DNA of 14,278 bases, taken from contig MTKS01000020.1 of the NCBI GenBank assembly GCA_004028495.1, forward strand, positions 1 through 14,278, read 5' to 3'. This DNA comes from Candidatus Electrothrix marina. GTDB lineage: Bacteria; Desulfobacterota; Desulfobulbia; Desulfobulbales; Desulfobulbaceae. Within the stretch, counting starts at the first letter, position 1; each line of letters starts with the position of its first letter. The notes beneath the pieces were generated by a model. That model was not told the DNA's origin. It worked only from the letters and a program-made list of their open reading frames with translations, and ran no database searches. The position numbers were made by a program, and so were the translations under genes. Positions 1 through 9,100 of the stretch are shown one piece after another.

Positions 1-620
1 AAGAGTTCCAGCTCTTTTTTTCGAGTCAACATGGTCAGGCGGATAGAATGGCCCATCATAAAGGTTGTGGTCAGGATGAGCAGCGCACCTGAAAGGAGAA
101 CAATAATACGGAGCAACTGGATAAAGGAATAAAAACGTTCCACCCACTCCCTACCGTACTGCACTTTGAGCACCCCTGGAAGAGACTGAAGGTATTCGGA
201 AAAGAGTTTTATCCGCGACAGTGTATCCAGGCTTCTCTTGGGAAAGATCTCAATAGAGGGCGGCAGAAAATCATGGGGTATTTCCTGTAAAACATCCTCG
301 TTCTCATTCAGTTGCTCCTTAAAACGATCATAGGCCTCCAACCGAGAAACAAACTCTATCCTTTCAACCTGATCAAATTTTTCAATTTTATGGCGATATT
401 CCTCTTGCAGGGAATGATCCGGTTGCTCTTCCAAATAAACAATCAGGCGGAGATCATTATTTAAGAGATCGCCTGCATGGAGGGCATTCATGTAGACCAA
501 GTAAAAAAAAGCAAAAATCAGGACAGATAGGGTAATAGTCACCAGAGAGAGGAGTTGACTGCGCCAGGTTTCAATAATATTGCGCCAAGTCTGACTGAGA
601 ACAGCAAAGAGAAATTTCAT
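1..620 (-). CDS. ftsX: Cell division protein FtsX, ABC-type permease-like subunit (3' end beyond the window)
   Basis: FtsX is the membrane partner of the FtsE ATPase; the complex sits in the inner membrane at the division site and relays ATP hydrolysis to periplasmic peptidoglycan hydrolases. The visible 206 residues show a cytoplasmic N-terminus, a first membrane helix at about residues 22-43, a periplasmic domain at about 45-165, a family-typical stretch QYGREWVERF before a second helix at about 168-190, and then the basic RKKELELL motif that faces FtsE. The remaining two membrane helices would lie beyond position 1. The ATG at 620-618 overlaps the ftsE stop in an ATGA arrangement, so the two are translationally coupled, and AGGAG/GGGG sequences for ribosome binding lie inside the end of ftsE. 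Identity is clear from the sequence pattern and the neighbour; nothing looks broken. Confidence 0.92.
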   Translation of the reverse strand, partial: MKFLFAVLSQTWRNIIETWRSQLLSLVTITLSVLIFAFFYLVYMNALHAGDLLNNDLRLIVYLEEQPDHSLQEEYRHKIEKFDQVERIEFVSRLEAYDRFKEQLNENEDVLQEIPHDFLPPSIEIFPKRSLDTLSRIKLFSEYLQSLPGVLKVQYGREWVERFYSFIQLLRIIVLLSGALLILTTTFMMGHSIRLTMLTRKKELEL

Positions 621-1513
621 ACTCCGGCCCCTTTTCTCCTGACATCCCCAAGAACACCAAGCTCCCCAAGATCAATATCTCCGAGATCACCGAGGTCTCT
701 GTTCATGATAATCTGATCACCGAGCTTGTCCTCCTGATGACCGCTTTTGGCTGCCTTCAGAGTGGCGGCGGTATCGGTCACACCGGTCGCAGCTGTGGAC
801 GCAATAGGTACAGTGGATTTAGTGAATTCAGTCGATTCGCCGAAATCATTCGACTCACCGGCAATAAGCATCCGTCCCTGTTCAATGGTGACGACTTTGC
901 TGCCCGGATAATTATAAATGGAATGATCATGGGTGGCGATAAGCAATGTCGTCCCTTTCTCGTTATAATGATGAAAGAGGTCCATCACCAACTCGGTGGT
1001 CTCTGTATCAAGGTTACCGGTGGGCTCGTCAGCAAGGAGAAGTACCGGGTCATTAGCTACAGCCCTGGCAATGGACACTCGCTGCTGTTCCCCTCTGGAA
1101 AGCTTCCCGGCCCGGGTATTCACTTTATCTGACAGCCGAAGCAGAGACAATAATTTCCCGGTTCGTTGCCGGATAAACGACCTACTCCGATAGGCCACTT
1201 CCATGGAAAAGGCAATATTCTGGGCCACGGTTTTGTCCGGTAGCAGTTTAAAATCCTGGTATGCCACCCCGATGCTCCGACGCAACTCCTGCATTTGCGC
1301 ACCGGTTAATTTATTCAGTTCCTTACCTGCAACCTCAATATAGCCTCGATCCGGTGTGTCAATTCCACACAGCATGCGAAGCAGGGTGGTTTTTCCAGCC
1401 CCGCTCATACCCGTGAGGTAACAGATCTCTCCCTTGTTAATCCGCAGGGATATATCCGCGAGAGCCTGGATATCCGGGGGATATACCTTGCTGACCCGAA
1501 TCAGCTCGATCAT
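617..1513 (-). CDS. ftsE: Cell division ATP-binding protein FtsE with an unusual C-terminal tail
   Basis: This is the ATPase of the FtsEX divisome complex, acting on the cytoplasmic face of the membrane. Numbered from the ATG at 1513, it has a Walker A motif GMSGAGKTT (about residues 35-43), a Q-loop near [10 protein letters not shown], the ABC signature [14 protein letters not shown], a Walker B motif [12 protein letters not shown] and the H-loop THD. The conserved core ends near residue 221, the normal FtsE length. It is followed by 77 extra residues: first rich in Ser, Thr and Ala, then a repetitive Leu-Gly-Asp/Glu segment ([18 protein letters not shown]). The reading frame also extends upstream to an ATG pair near 1540 and a TTG at 1549, but I chose 1513 because FtsE proteins begin with a MIEL-like strand. 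It follows cooC on the same strand after a 117-base gap, and its stop overlaps the ftsX start. The family assignment is certain; the tail's role is unknown. Confidence 0.93.
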   Translation of the reverse strand: MIELIRVSKVYPPDIQALADISLRINKGEICYLTGMSGAGKTTLLRMLCGIDTPDRGYIEVAGKELNKLTGAQMQELRRSIGVAYQDFKLLPDKTVAQNIAFSMEVAYRSRSFIRQRTGKLLSLLRLSDKVNTRAGKLSRGEQQRVSIARAVANDPVLLLADEPTGNLDTETTELVMDLFHHYNEKGTTLLIATHDHSIYNYPGSKVVTIEQGRMLIAGESNDFGESTEFTKSTVPIASTAATGVTDTAATLKAAKSGHQEDKLGDQIIMNRDLGDLGDIDLGELGVLGDVRRKGAGV

Positions 1514-1557
1514 GGCCTGTCCGTCTTCTTCTGTCATCATAAAACGCAATGAACCGC

Positions 1558-1574
1558 CCTGTCCAAAAGACAGG
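1558..1574. other. Short perfect hairpin upstream of ftsE
   Basis: CCTGTC and GACAGG form a perfect 6-bp stem around a 5-base loop between the cooC stop and the ftsE start. There is no run of T on either side, so it is not a convincing intrinsic terminator. It could be an mRNA-processing or attenuation element, or chance. Confidence 0.3.
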
Positions 1575-1608
1575 TATCAAGGTTAGACTAATTTTTCAAA
1601 GTACTCTG

Positions 1609-1634
1609 CTTGGCAACTTATCTTGGCAACTTAT
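1609..1634. repeat. 13-bp tandem duplication at the cooC stop codon
   Basis: The unit CTTGGCAACTTAT occurs twice with no gap (1609-1621 and 1622-1634). The distal copy contains the cooC stop codon, so the stop and the bases after it are duplicated. This looks like a recent slippage event and does not change the protein. Confidence 0.85.
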
Positions 1635-2398
1635 GCTGAATGCTCAAAGATAGCATCAAAGACGGCAAAAACCTGCTCAATAACCTTACTATCTTCTGCC
1701 AGCTCTAAATACGAGGCCCCACTGAGTTCCTGATCAATCAGGTCGTCACTGGAGGAAATAATCCCGGCCAAGTCCATATCCGCCTCAGCAACAGCTTCGT
1801 CAATTTTTGCTTGCAGAGCCGGAGGAACCGGATCAGGTGCCCTGTTGACCATCAAATACTGGTGTTTGATTTCTAGCTTGAGCGGGCCGGTGATATCGGC
1901 GATCCGTCGGGCAGTCATGATACCACGGGCAGAAGGATCGGAAACAATGAACAGGTAGTCAATACTGCGCAGGTTCATCCTGCTCAGATGTTCCATCCCC
2001 GCCTCATTGTCCACAATAATGTATTCGTAGTTGTCTGCCAGCTTGTCCATCGTCATGGCCAGATACTGATTGGCAGCGCAATAACAGCCCGGCCCATCGG
2101 GTTGGCCCATCACCATCAGGTCAAAGCCTGTCTCTTCGATCAGGGCCTGATGAATTTTCATCTCCATGTACTGGTCCCTGCTCATACCTGTAGGCATATC
2201 GCCCTTCAACTCCTTACGGATTTCTCCAAGAGTTGTTTGCACGTCGAGGCCGACCAGCTCATTCAGATTAGCGTTTGCATCGGCGTCCACAGCAAGAACC
2301 GGGGTCTTTTTGCGGGCGATGAGATATTTCAGAAGCAGGGCCGAGGTTGTTGTTTTACCGGTCCCACCCTTACCGGCGAGTGCTATAACTTTGGTCAT
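1631..2398 (-). CDS. cooC: CooC-type nickel/CODH maturation ATPase (MinD/ParA-like)
   Basis: CooC proteins are dimeric cytoplasmic ATPases that help insert nickel into carbon monoxide dehydrogenase or the CODH/acetyl-CoA synthase complex. The 255-residue protein starts with the strand and deviant P-loop of this family, GKGGTGKTT (residues 9-17). It has the VDAD motif at 37-40, a switch/Walker B segment IIVDNEAGMEHLSR at 127-140, and the diagnostic CxC motif in GPGCYCAAN (Cys105 and Cys107), which in CooC1 binds metal at the dimer interface. I chose the ATG at 2398 because the P-loop follows at once and an AAGG ribosome-binding site lies 7 bases upstream; the frame stays open to 2464 but that extension is not family-like. 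No CODH gene is visible, so the client enzyme is encoded elsewhere. A related AcsF role on acetyl-CoA synthase is possible. It lies upstream of ftsE on the same strand. Confidence 0.85.
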   Translation of the reverse strand: MTKVIALAGKGGTGKTTTSALLLKYLIARKKTPVLAVDADANANLNELVGLDVQTTLGEIRKELKGDMPTGMSRDQYMEMKIHQALIEETGFDLMVMGQPDGPGCYCAANQYLAMTMDKLADNYEYIIVDNEAGMEHLSRMNLRSIDYLFIVSDPSARGIMTARRIADITGPLKLEIKHQYLMVNRAPDPVPPALQAKIDEAVAEADMDLAGIISSSDDLIDQELSGASYLELAEDSKVIEQVFAVFDAIFEHSA

Positions 2399-2400
2399 TG

Positions 2401-2422
2401 GATTGCCTTGAGATTGCCTTGA
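2401..2422. repeat. 11-bp tandem duplication covering the cooC ribosome-binding site
   Basis: GATTGCCTTGA is repeated perfectly and without a gap (2401-2411 and 2412-2422). Read on the minus strand, each unit carries the AAGG sequence used as the cooC ribosome-binding site, so the site is duplicated; the copy nearer the start is correctly spaced (7 bases) from the ATG at 2398. Confidence 0.85.
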
Positions 2423-2451
2423 ATATAAAAAATTCCTGTCATAACTGTCAT
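2422..2451 (-). promoter_or_regulatory. Predicted sigma-70 promoter of cooC
   Basis: On the minus strand, ATGACA (2451-2446, five of six to the -35 consensus) is followed after 18 bases by TATATT (2427-2422) as the -10 box. Transcription would begin near 2415, inside the duplicated ribosome-binding segment, giving a leader of under 20 bases. A second ATGACAG occurs directly after the first as a short direct repeat. Prediction by eye only. Confidence 0.4.
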
Positions 2452-2593
2452 GAAACAGTATCAATCAGATGTATACAGTGATGAACTATACCCTAAAGGT
2501 TCGTTGTTTCCAAGTGAAACGGAAAGGAAAAAAGATGTTCCTTATGATTCCCGGTGGACGGAATCATAACTATGTTTTATCTTTTCTTTCCTG

Positions 2594-2675
2594 CAGGGGC
2601 GGAACCCCTGTGTTCACCCTTTCATATCGGACAGACACGGGGGTCTGTCCCTACAGCCCTGTACCGAAAACAGGG
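2594..2675. repeat. Chain of three perfect hairpins, probable dispersed intergenic repeat
   Basis: Three consecutive inverted repeats fill this stretch: CAGGGG/CCCCTG at 2594-2610 (5-base loop), GGACAGAC/GTCTGTCC at 2629-2650 (6-base loop), and CCCTGT/ACAGGG at 2657-2675 (7-base loop). From memory, similar 'GGGGCG-AACCCC ... ACAGACACGGGGGTCTGT' elements are scattered between genes in many environmental bacteria; that is recollection, not a search. The open frame running through it (2469-2702) is therefore not called as a gene. It sits between the divergent cooC and DUF445 genes and could also end or insulate transcription. Confidence 0.6.
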
Positions 2676-2746
2676 GACGTACTTTTTGAAGTAATGCACT
2701 GACTTTATTTTTTTAAATATTTTACGATATAACTCTACAAAAAAAA

Positions 2747-4348
2747 ATGACTCTCTCAACAACCCAGCTTCTCACCTACGCCGGTCCGCCCCTGCTCGGC
2801 GCCCTTATCGGTTATCTGACCAACAAGGTGGCGATCCGCATGCTGTTTCGCCCCCTGAACCCTTGGTATATCCTGGGCAAACGGGTCCCCATGACCCCAG
2901 GGATCATACCTTCCAAGCGCCATGAACTTGCCGAAAACATCGGCGACATGGTGGGTGAAAAACTGCTCACCGCAACAGATATTGGCACGGCCCTGTCCGC
3001 AGAGCCTTTCCAGGATCATCTCTATCAGATCGTGGACGATCAGGTTCAGGATATTTTAGTCCGTGACTTAGGCCCGATCCAGACCGTCATTCCCCGGCAT
3101 TTCAGGGCCTATGCCCGAATCGGCCTCAGAACCCTGAAGTATCAACTGCGAAGCGGGGTGCGAACCTATATCGACTCTGATCAGTTTCGTGAAACCTTGA
3201 ACAAGGTTATTCCTGAACAGCTGGAAAAATTCGGCACTCGCAGGCTTGATGAAATACTCCGGGCAGAGGACCGAAAAGGCTTTTATTGCTTTACAGAAGC
3301 CTGTCTTGAAAAAATGGCCGCCTCCCCTGACAACACCAAGCTCCTTGCACGTCGGATACAGGAAGGACTCACCGAGGCGGCAGTATCAGGCAAGGCTGTA
3401 GAAGATTTTCTTCCAGAAGAACTGGTCCAACTGATCTGCGCAACCATTGAGCAACAGGCACCGCAGCTCTTACGCCGAACAGCGGATATGCTGGCGGAGC
3501 CTTCCATGCGTGATCGGCTCGTTATCGCTATCAAGGGAGGGGTAGAGGATTTTCTGGATAGCCTTGGCCCCATGGCGGCTATGGCTAAAGGCTTTATCGA
3601 CTTAGACAATATGGACGGGACCATCCGTATCTGGCTGGAAAAAAAGGAAGATGACCTAGCTGACTGGCTGCAACAACCAGATATACAGGAACGAGCAGCC
3701 CGCGCCCTTGCTGACCAGACCAAAACCTTTTTGGCTACCCCGCTGGCGAACTTGCTGATTCATGTTGAGCAGGAAAAACAGGAGGCGGTCTGTTACCAAC
3801 TTGCTGAAAAAATCATGGGGATGCTCAGCTCGGAAAAAATGCAGATGATGATCTCCGATGCCATCAGAAATCAGTTTGAGGCGGTGATTGACCACGGACG
3901 CCTTCCACTTGCCGACTGCGCGGCTCTGCTCCTGAGCAAAGAGCAGTCAGAGAGGATGCGCCGAAGCCTTGTTAACGAGCTGACCAGGGTTCTTCGCTCC
4001 GAACAAACCGGGGAACTGCTGGACAAGATCATCAATACGATGGTGGACCGGGTGACATCCAAGCCGCTGGGCATTCTCCAAAATCTGATGCCGACCGGGG
4101 TTCGCAACGGCGTAACCGAGTACATCGTCCTTACAGCCAATAAAATGCTGGTCCGGGAAGTACCGGGACTGGTGCGCACCCTGAACATCAGAGAGATGGT
4201 CACGGAAAAAGTGGATTCCCTTGACCTGATGCGCCTTGAGGGCCTCCTTCTCTCCATCATGGAGGAGCAGTTTAAGTACATCAACCTGTTCGGTGCCCTG
4301 CTCGGATTCTTTATCGGATTCCTTAATCTGCTCACCATGTTGGTGTAG
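2747..4348 (+). CDS. DUF445 family membrane-anchored protein
   Basis: A 533-residue protein of the DUF445 family (related to Bacillus YheB), whose biochemical role is not established. The N-terminus has a hydrophobic segment (about residues 8-24) running into the hallmark GYLTNKVAIRMLFRP, then PGIIPSKRHELAENIG (about 51-66), which is also family-typical. The centre is long, charged and helical. A second hydrophobic segment (about 511-530) ends the protein, suggesting a hairpin-like topology with both ends at the inner membrane. The ATG at 2747 follows a run of A with no clear Shine-Dalgarno sequence; a TATAAC sequence at 2728-2733 might be a -10 box but has no good -35 partner. The AAA/nuclease gene follows after 16 bases, so co-transcription is likely. 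Assignment to the family is confident. Confidence 0.88.
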   Translation: MTLSTTQLLTYAGPPLLGALIGYLTNKVAIRMLFRPLNPWYILGKRVPMTPGIIPSKRHELAENIGDMVGEKLLTATDIGTALSAEPFQDHLYQIVDDQVQDILVRDLGPIQTVIPRHFRAYARIGLRTLKYQLRSGVRTYIDSDQFRETLNKVIPEQLEKFGTRRLDEILRAEDRKGFYCFTEACLEKMAASPDNTKLLARRIQEGLTEAAVSGKAVEDFLPEELVQLICATIEQQAPQLLRRTADMLAEPSMRDRLVIAIKGGVEDFLDSLGPMAAMAKGFIDLDNMDGTIRIWLEKKEDDLADWLQQPDIQERAARALADQTKTFLATPLANLLIHVEQEKQEAVCYQLAEKIMGMLSSEKMQMMISDAIRNQFEAVIDHGRLPLADCAALLLSKEQSERMRRSLVNELTRVLRSEQTGELLDKIINTMVDRVTSKPLGILQNLMPTGVRNGVTEYIVLTANKMLVREVPGLVRTLNIREMVTEKVDSLDLMRLEGLLLSIMEEQFKYINLFGALLGFFIGFLNLLTMLV

Positions 4349-4364
4349 CCCCCCAATACCGCCT

Positions 4365-6086
4365 ATGAAAAAACGCATCCTTTACGGCATTGCCAACTAT
4401 GCCGAGCTGGTGGAAAAAAACGGCTATTTTGTCGATAAAACCTCTTGGCTGGCCGAGCTGGAGATGGTGAACAACCCTGTCTTCCTCCGACCGCGACGCT
4501 TTGGCAAATCCCTGCTCTGCTCCATCCTCAACCATTATTACGACCTCAATACAGCAGACCGCTTCAGCGAACTCTTCGGCCCTACCTGGATAGGGCAGCA
4601 CCCCACCGGCAAGCAGAACAGTTGTTTTATCCTGCATCTGAATTTTTCCGTTATCGAACCGGGAAAAACCCTTGATGCTATTGAGCGCAGCTTCAAGGGG
4701 CATTGCAATTATCTGATCAAGTATATGCGCAATGAATATGCCCTGCTCAAGAATATGCCCGAGATTGACACTGATGCTCCGGTATCTGACTGCCTGGGCA
4801 AACTGATCAGTTATATAAAAAAATACGAGCTGCCGCCCTTATACATCATCATTGACGAATACGATAATTTTGCCAATCAACTGGTCACGGCCAATAAGGA
4901 TCAGCTTTACCGTGAATTAACAGCGGACAACGGCTTTTTCAAAACCTTTTTCAAGACCCTGAAACAGGGCCGGGAAACGCAGAGCATCGCTAATGTCTTT
5001 ATCACCGGGGTATTGCCCATCACCATGGACGACATGGCCTCGGGCTTTAATGTGGCCACCTTTCTGACTTTGGACCCACAATTTGAAAACATGCTGGGTT
5101 TCACCCAGGCCGAGACCGACACCTTGGTGGATGCGGTCTTTCAGGATCAGGAGCTTGATCCGACCACCCGTTCCGAGGTGGGTACGCTGATGAAAAATCA
5201 GTACAACGGCTACCACCTCATCAGCAGTGACGAAGAAAGCCTGTATAATTCGACTTCGGTGCTCTACTTCCTCAACTGGCTCCAAAACCATAAAACCATT
5301 CCCAAACACCTGACCGACCTCAACCTGAAGACCGATATTTCCTGGGTACGCCGCCTGACTGCCTCCAATCCGGCCTTAACCGAGGAATTTGTTAATCGCC
5401 TGACCCTGCATAACTCCATCGCCTTTGACGACACCTTTCTGGTCGAGAAGTTCAATATGTACCAGTTCTTTGAGCCGTCATTCTTTCCGATCTCGTTCTT
5501 TTATCTCGGCATGCTGACTCGAAAAGATGATTTTTTCCTTTGCCTGCCCAACATGAACATGCGCACCATCTTTGTTCAGTATTTTAACGAGATTCATCAT
5601 ATCGACGTGTCCACCCGCTATGCCGAGATCATGCAGGCCTTTGCCAATCAGCCGAATTTGGAACAGCTTTTTTCCGGGTATTGGCGAGAGTATGTTTCCC
5701 AGCTGCCCGAAGCCATCTTTCAGCAGGTGAACGAAAACTTCTACCGCACCACCTTTTACGAACTGTGCAGCCGTTTTCTTTCCCGCTGGTTTGTCTGGCA
5801 TGTGGAGCGTTCCTATCCTCAAGGGCGAAGCGATCTGGAGTTTGTGGGCAAGTACAATGAAAAATATGCGGGCCTGCGCTGGGTAGTTGAGTTCAAGTAT
5901 TTTTCCAATGCCGAGCTCAGGAAGATGAAGACAAGCATTGAGGACTTTCAGGTGCGGGTTGAAGATACAGAGCAGATTAACGGCTATGCCGAGGGTTTAC
6001 GCGTGGAATATCCCAAGGCGGAGATTTCTAAATTTGTGATCTACTGTTTTGGTAATCAGGGATTTCGGGTGTTTCAAACGGGGTGA
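4365..6086 (+). CDS. AAA-ATPase-like protein with C-terminal PD-(D/E)XK nuclease domain (DUF1703 type)
   Basis: This 573-residue protein has the two-part architecture of the 'AAA-ATPase-like / PD-(D/E)XK nuclease superfamily' group common in anaerobes and often present in many copies per genome; its function is not known, though defence or mobile-element links are often proposed. Visible are YFVDKT (21-26), a modified Walker A FLRPRRFGKSLL (40-51), a Walker B IIIDEYD (161-167), and a C-terminal nuclease core with GRSD (487-490) and EFK (509-511). The acidic residues and lysine needed for catalysis are present, so it is probably active. I start it at the ATG at 4365, where the family begins (MKKRILYGI); the open frame extends 43 codons into the DUF445 gene but that part is shadow. 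No strong ribosome-binding site is seen in the 16-base gap, which suggests coupling to the upstream gene. Confidence 0.85.
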   Translation: MKKRILYGIANYAELVEKNGYFVDKTSWLAELEMVNNPVFLRPRRFGKSLLCSILNHYYDLNTADRFSELFGPTWIGQHPTGKQNSCFILHLNFSVIEPGKTLDAIERSFKGHCNYLIKYMRNEYALLKNMPEIDTDAPVSDCLGKLISYIKKYELPPLYIIIDEYDNFANQLVTANKDQLYRELTADNGFFKTFFKTLKQGRETQSIANVFITGVLPITMDDMASGFNVATFLTLDPQFENMLGFTQAETDTLVDAVFQDQELDPTTRSEVGTLMKNQYNGYHLISSDEESLYNSTSVLYFLNWLQNHKTIPKHLTDLNLKTDISWVRRLTASNPALTEEFVNRLTLHNSIAFDDTFLVEKFNMYQFFEPSFFPISFFYLGMLTRKDDFFLCLPNMNMRTIFVQYFNEIHHIDVSTRYAEIMQAFANQPNLEQLFSGYWREYVSQLPEAIFQQVNENFYRTTFYELCSRFLSRWFVWHVERSYPQGRSDLEFVGKYNEKYAGLRWVVEFKYFSNAELRKMKTSIEDFQVRVEDTEQINGYAEGLRVEYPKAEISKFVIYCFGNQGFRVFQTG

Positions 6087-6166
6087 GGTGCGATTTTGAG
6101 TCCTAGATTCGGCATGGGATATCAGAGTGCGGCTCCTTCGATACGTATAGGATGATATAACTATTG

Positions 6167-9100
6167 ATGACCAGCTTACTTGAAATAACTGGCGATGATA
6201 TCGCCCAACTTCGCGACGACGATCTCAGAAACCTGATCGGCCTGCTCTGTGAGGCGGATTATCGATCAGCGGGGCTACCGACGCGGGGAATAGCGTGGGG
6301 TGGCCATCAAGATGCTGCGGATGGGGGAGTAGATGTTGCTTATTGGGGCATGTTAACCGAAGAAATTGAACCGCCTTCCAGTGCCTTTGTACCGAGAAAG
6401 CATGCGGTCATTCAGGTAAAGCTGCCTGAAATGAGTGCGTCCAAGATTGGCAAAGAAATGCGTCCAAAGCCGAAGGACAAGATACTTCTAAAAAAACATC
6501 CGAAGGGTATCCTCAAACAATCCATCAAAGATCTGATTCCACATGGTGGTGCCTATATAATTGTCAGTGCGAAAACCGATGCAGCTGGAGTTAGACTTTC
6601 CGAACGTATTGAGGCAATGCGAGATGCAGTGGCCGACGATGATCCAGACGGTTGCCTGTTCGTAAATTTTCTTGATCAAGGCCAGGTTGCAAATTGGGTT
6701 CGCAATCACCCTGCCCTGATTTTATGGGTGCGGAATAAAATTGGCCGGGCACTTCAAGGCTGGCGGTCCTATGAGAACTGGGCGCATGCTCGGGGAGGAA
6801 TTAAAGAAGAATATCTGCTTGATGATGGGCTGCGTCTGCATGACAGAACCGGTACCGCAGGTAATGTGCTCTCGATTCAGGATGGTCTGCTTCGGCTGCG
6901 CTCAGCTCTCTCTTCACCCTGTTCCTCTGTGCGTTTGGTCGGGTTGTCCGGGGTAGGCAAAACACGACTTATTCAAGCGTTGTTTGATGAGAGAATAGGG
7001 GAAAAGCAGCTTAACTCAACGCTGGCAATCTACGCCGACATTTCTAATTCTCCTTTGCCTGAACCGGGTGCAATGGCAGAGCAGCTTGTTGCCTTGCAGT
7101 CAAAGGTAATTCTGATCATTGATAACTGCCCTCCTGATTTACACCGTCGCCTCACCGAAATTTGCACCTATCCAAAAAGTGCTGTCAGCCTACTGACGGT
7201 TGAATACGATGTCCGTGATGATCTCCCGGAAGAAACCTTTGTGTTCAAGCTGGAACCGGCCAGCGAGGAGGTTGTCAGCAAGCTGATTCGCAAACGCTTT
7301 GCTCATATCAGCCACGTTGATGCACAGACCATTGCTGAGTTTTCCGGTGGGAATGCACGCATAGCCCTTGCTCTTGCCAATACGGTACAGTGCGATGAAG
7401 GCCTTTCTGGTTTTCGTGATAATGAGCTGTTCGAACGGCTTTTCTGGCAGACTGACCGACAGAAAAACGAAAACCTGCTCCGATCTGCTGAAGTCTGTTC
7501 CCTTGTTTATTCCTTTGAAGGTAGCGATACCACCTCTGAACAATCTGAGTTACAATTTCTCGCATTTTTTGCCGATAAGTCCGCTACTGACCTTTATCGA
7601 GATGTGGCGGAGCTGAAAAAGCGAGAGCTTGTCCAATCCCGTAGCGTATGGCGGGCCGTGCTGCCGCAGGCCATCGCCAACTGGCTCGCCAAACGTGCGC
7701 TTGCGTCCATTCCCAAAGATGTTTTGGTTCAGAAATTTCAGGGCACCTCAGAGCGACTGATGAAGTCTTTTTCTCGTCGTCTGGGGTATCTTCACAACTG
7801 CGTAGAGGCCGTCGAGATTGTTGAGGCGTGGCTTGAACCTGATGGTTGGATAGGGAAGCACGTCAGTAACTTGAGCGATTCTGACATGGCGGTCTTTGTC
7901 AATATTGCTCCGGTTGCTCCAGCAAAAACTCTTGCTGCTATTGAACGGGCTGCACAGGAGACTGAAGAGGTCTTTGTGAGACAACAGAGCATATTTGTTA
8001 AACTCCTCCATAAATTGGCTTATAATCCGAAGCTGTTTGAACGTTGCACCCACCTATTATGTCGAGTTGTCTTGTGGGAAAGGAAAGATGAAGAAAGTCG
8101 GAATCAAGAATCTCGTGATTACCTCAAATCCCTTTTCCACCTTTACTGGTCAGGTACGCATGCGCCTGTTGAGGTGCGAGCTAAAATCATTGAAGGATTG
8201 ATAGATTCTGAAGATCAAGACAAACAGAAACTTGGGCTTCATCTTCTTGAAGCAGCATTGGAGGCTCGGTATTTTGGAGCGGTGCAAGAGTTCAGCTTCG
8301 GAGCCAGACGCAGAGATTATGGCTATCAACCACAAACACATGAAAATGTCACCCTATGGTTTGAAATATTTATAGATATTTGTGTAAACCTTGCTTTGTC
8401 GAATCATTCACTTGCTGACAAAGCGGAAGGAACGTTGAGTGGTAAATTTGAGGAGTTATGGGTAAGAGGGGGGGCTTATGATGCGCTTGAAAAAGCAGCT
8501 AGAAAAATACATGCTCAAAAGCCTTGGAGCGAAGGATGGCTTGCAGTGCGAGGTATCATCCGGCGTGAGAAAAAAACGTTTACTCAAGAAAGCAAGGACA
8601 GACTTCATTCTTTGGGAAAACACTTGGAACCTGTTGATCTTCTGGAATTCGCAAGAACGTATGCCCTCTCGTATCATTTTGACATTTACGACAATAGAGC
8701 CGAAGAGGAAACAAGGACAGTAGAGATAGGCATAAAGCTTGCTCAGAGTCTTGATGTATTGAATGTGTTTTTACCAGAACTCGTTTCTGCGGAGTATAGC
8801 AGAAGACTGGAACATTTCGGTAGAGGTCTGGCGGCTGGATGTAGCGACAGAATGGAACTCTTTCAAAAGTTGCGCTCAGAACTTGCAAAAACAGCTCATG
8901 AAAAACGCCAATACGCTGTCTTTCACGGTTTTCTTTCCTCATGCGCTGAACATGATTTTGAAGTATACGACAACTTGCTTGATGGCATCGTAAAAGATGA
9001 CCTGATGGGCGAATGGCTTCCTATCTTGCAAACGACGTCAACGATTGATCAGCGAGGTGTGGAACGTCTGCATCAAGCCTTGGATATCGGGAAGGCGCGA

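Noticed and set aside
1514..1549. Longer FtsE start at TTG 1549 or ATG 1540
   Set aside because: FtsE proteins begin at the strand coded from 1513; the upstream starts cannot be excluded, but the extra residues are not family-like.
2469..2702. 77-codon plus-strand reading frame
   Set aside because: It runs straight through the three-hairpin repeat, has no ribosome-binding site and gives no family-like protein; it is best explained as translated repeat DNA.
4236..4364. N-terminal extension of the AAA/nuclease protein into the DUF445 gene
   Set aside because: The extension is Ser/Cys/Pro-rich shadow sequence of the overlapping gene; the family starts at the ATG at 4365.
3283..4378. Reading frames antisense to the DUF445 gene
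   Set aside because: They have no ribosome-binding sites or recognisable domains, and the plus-strand DUF445 family match explains the region.
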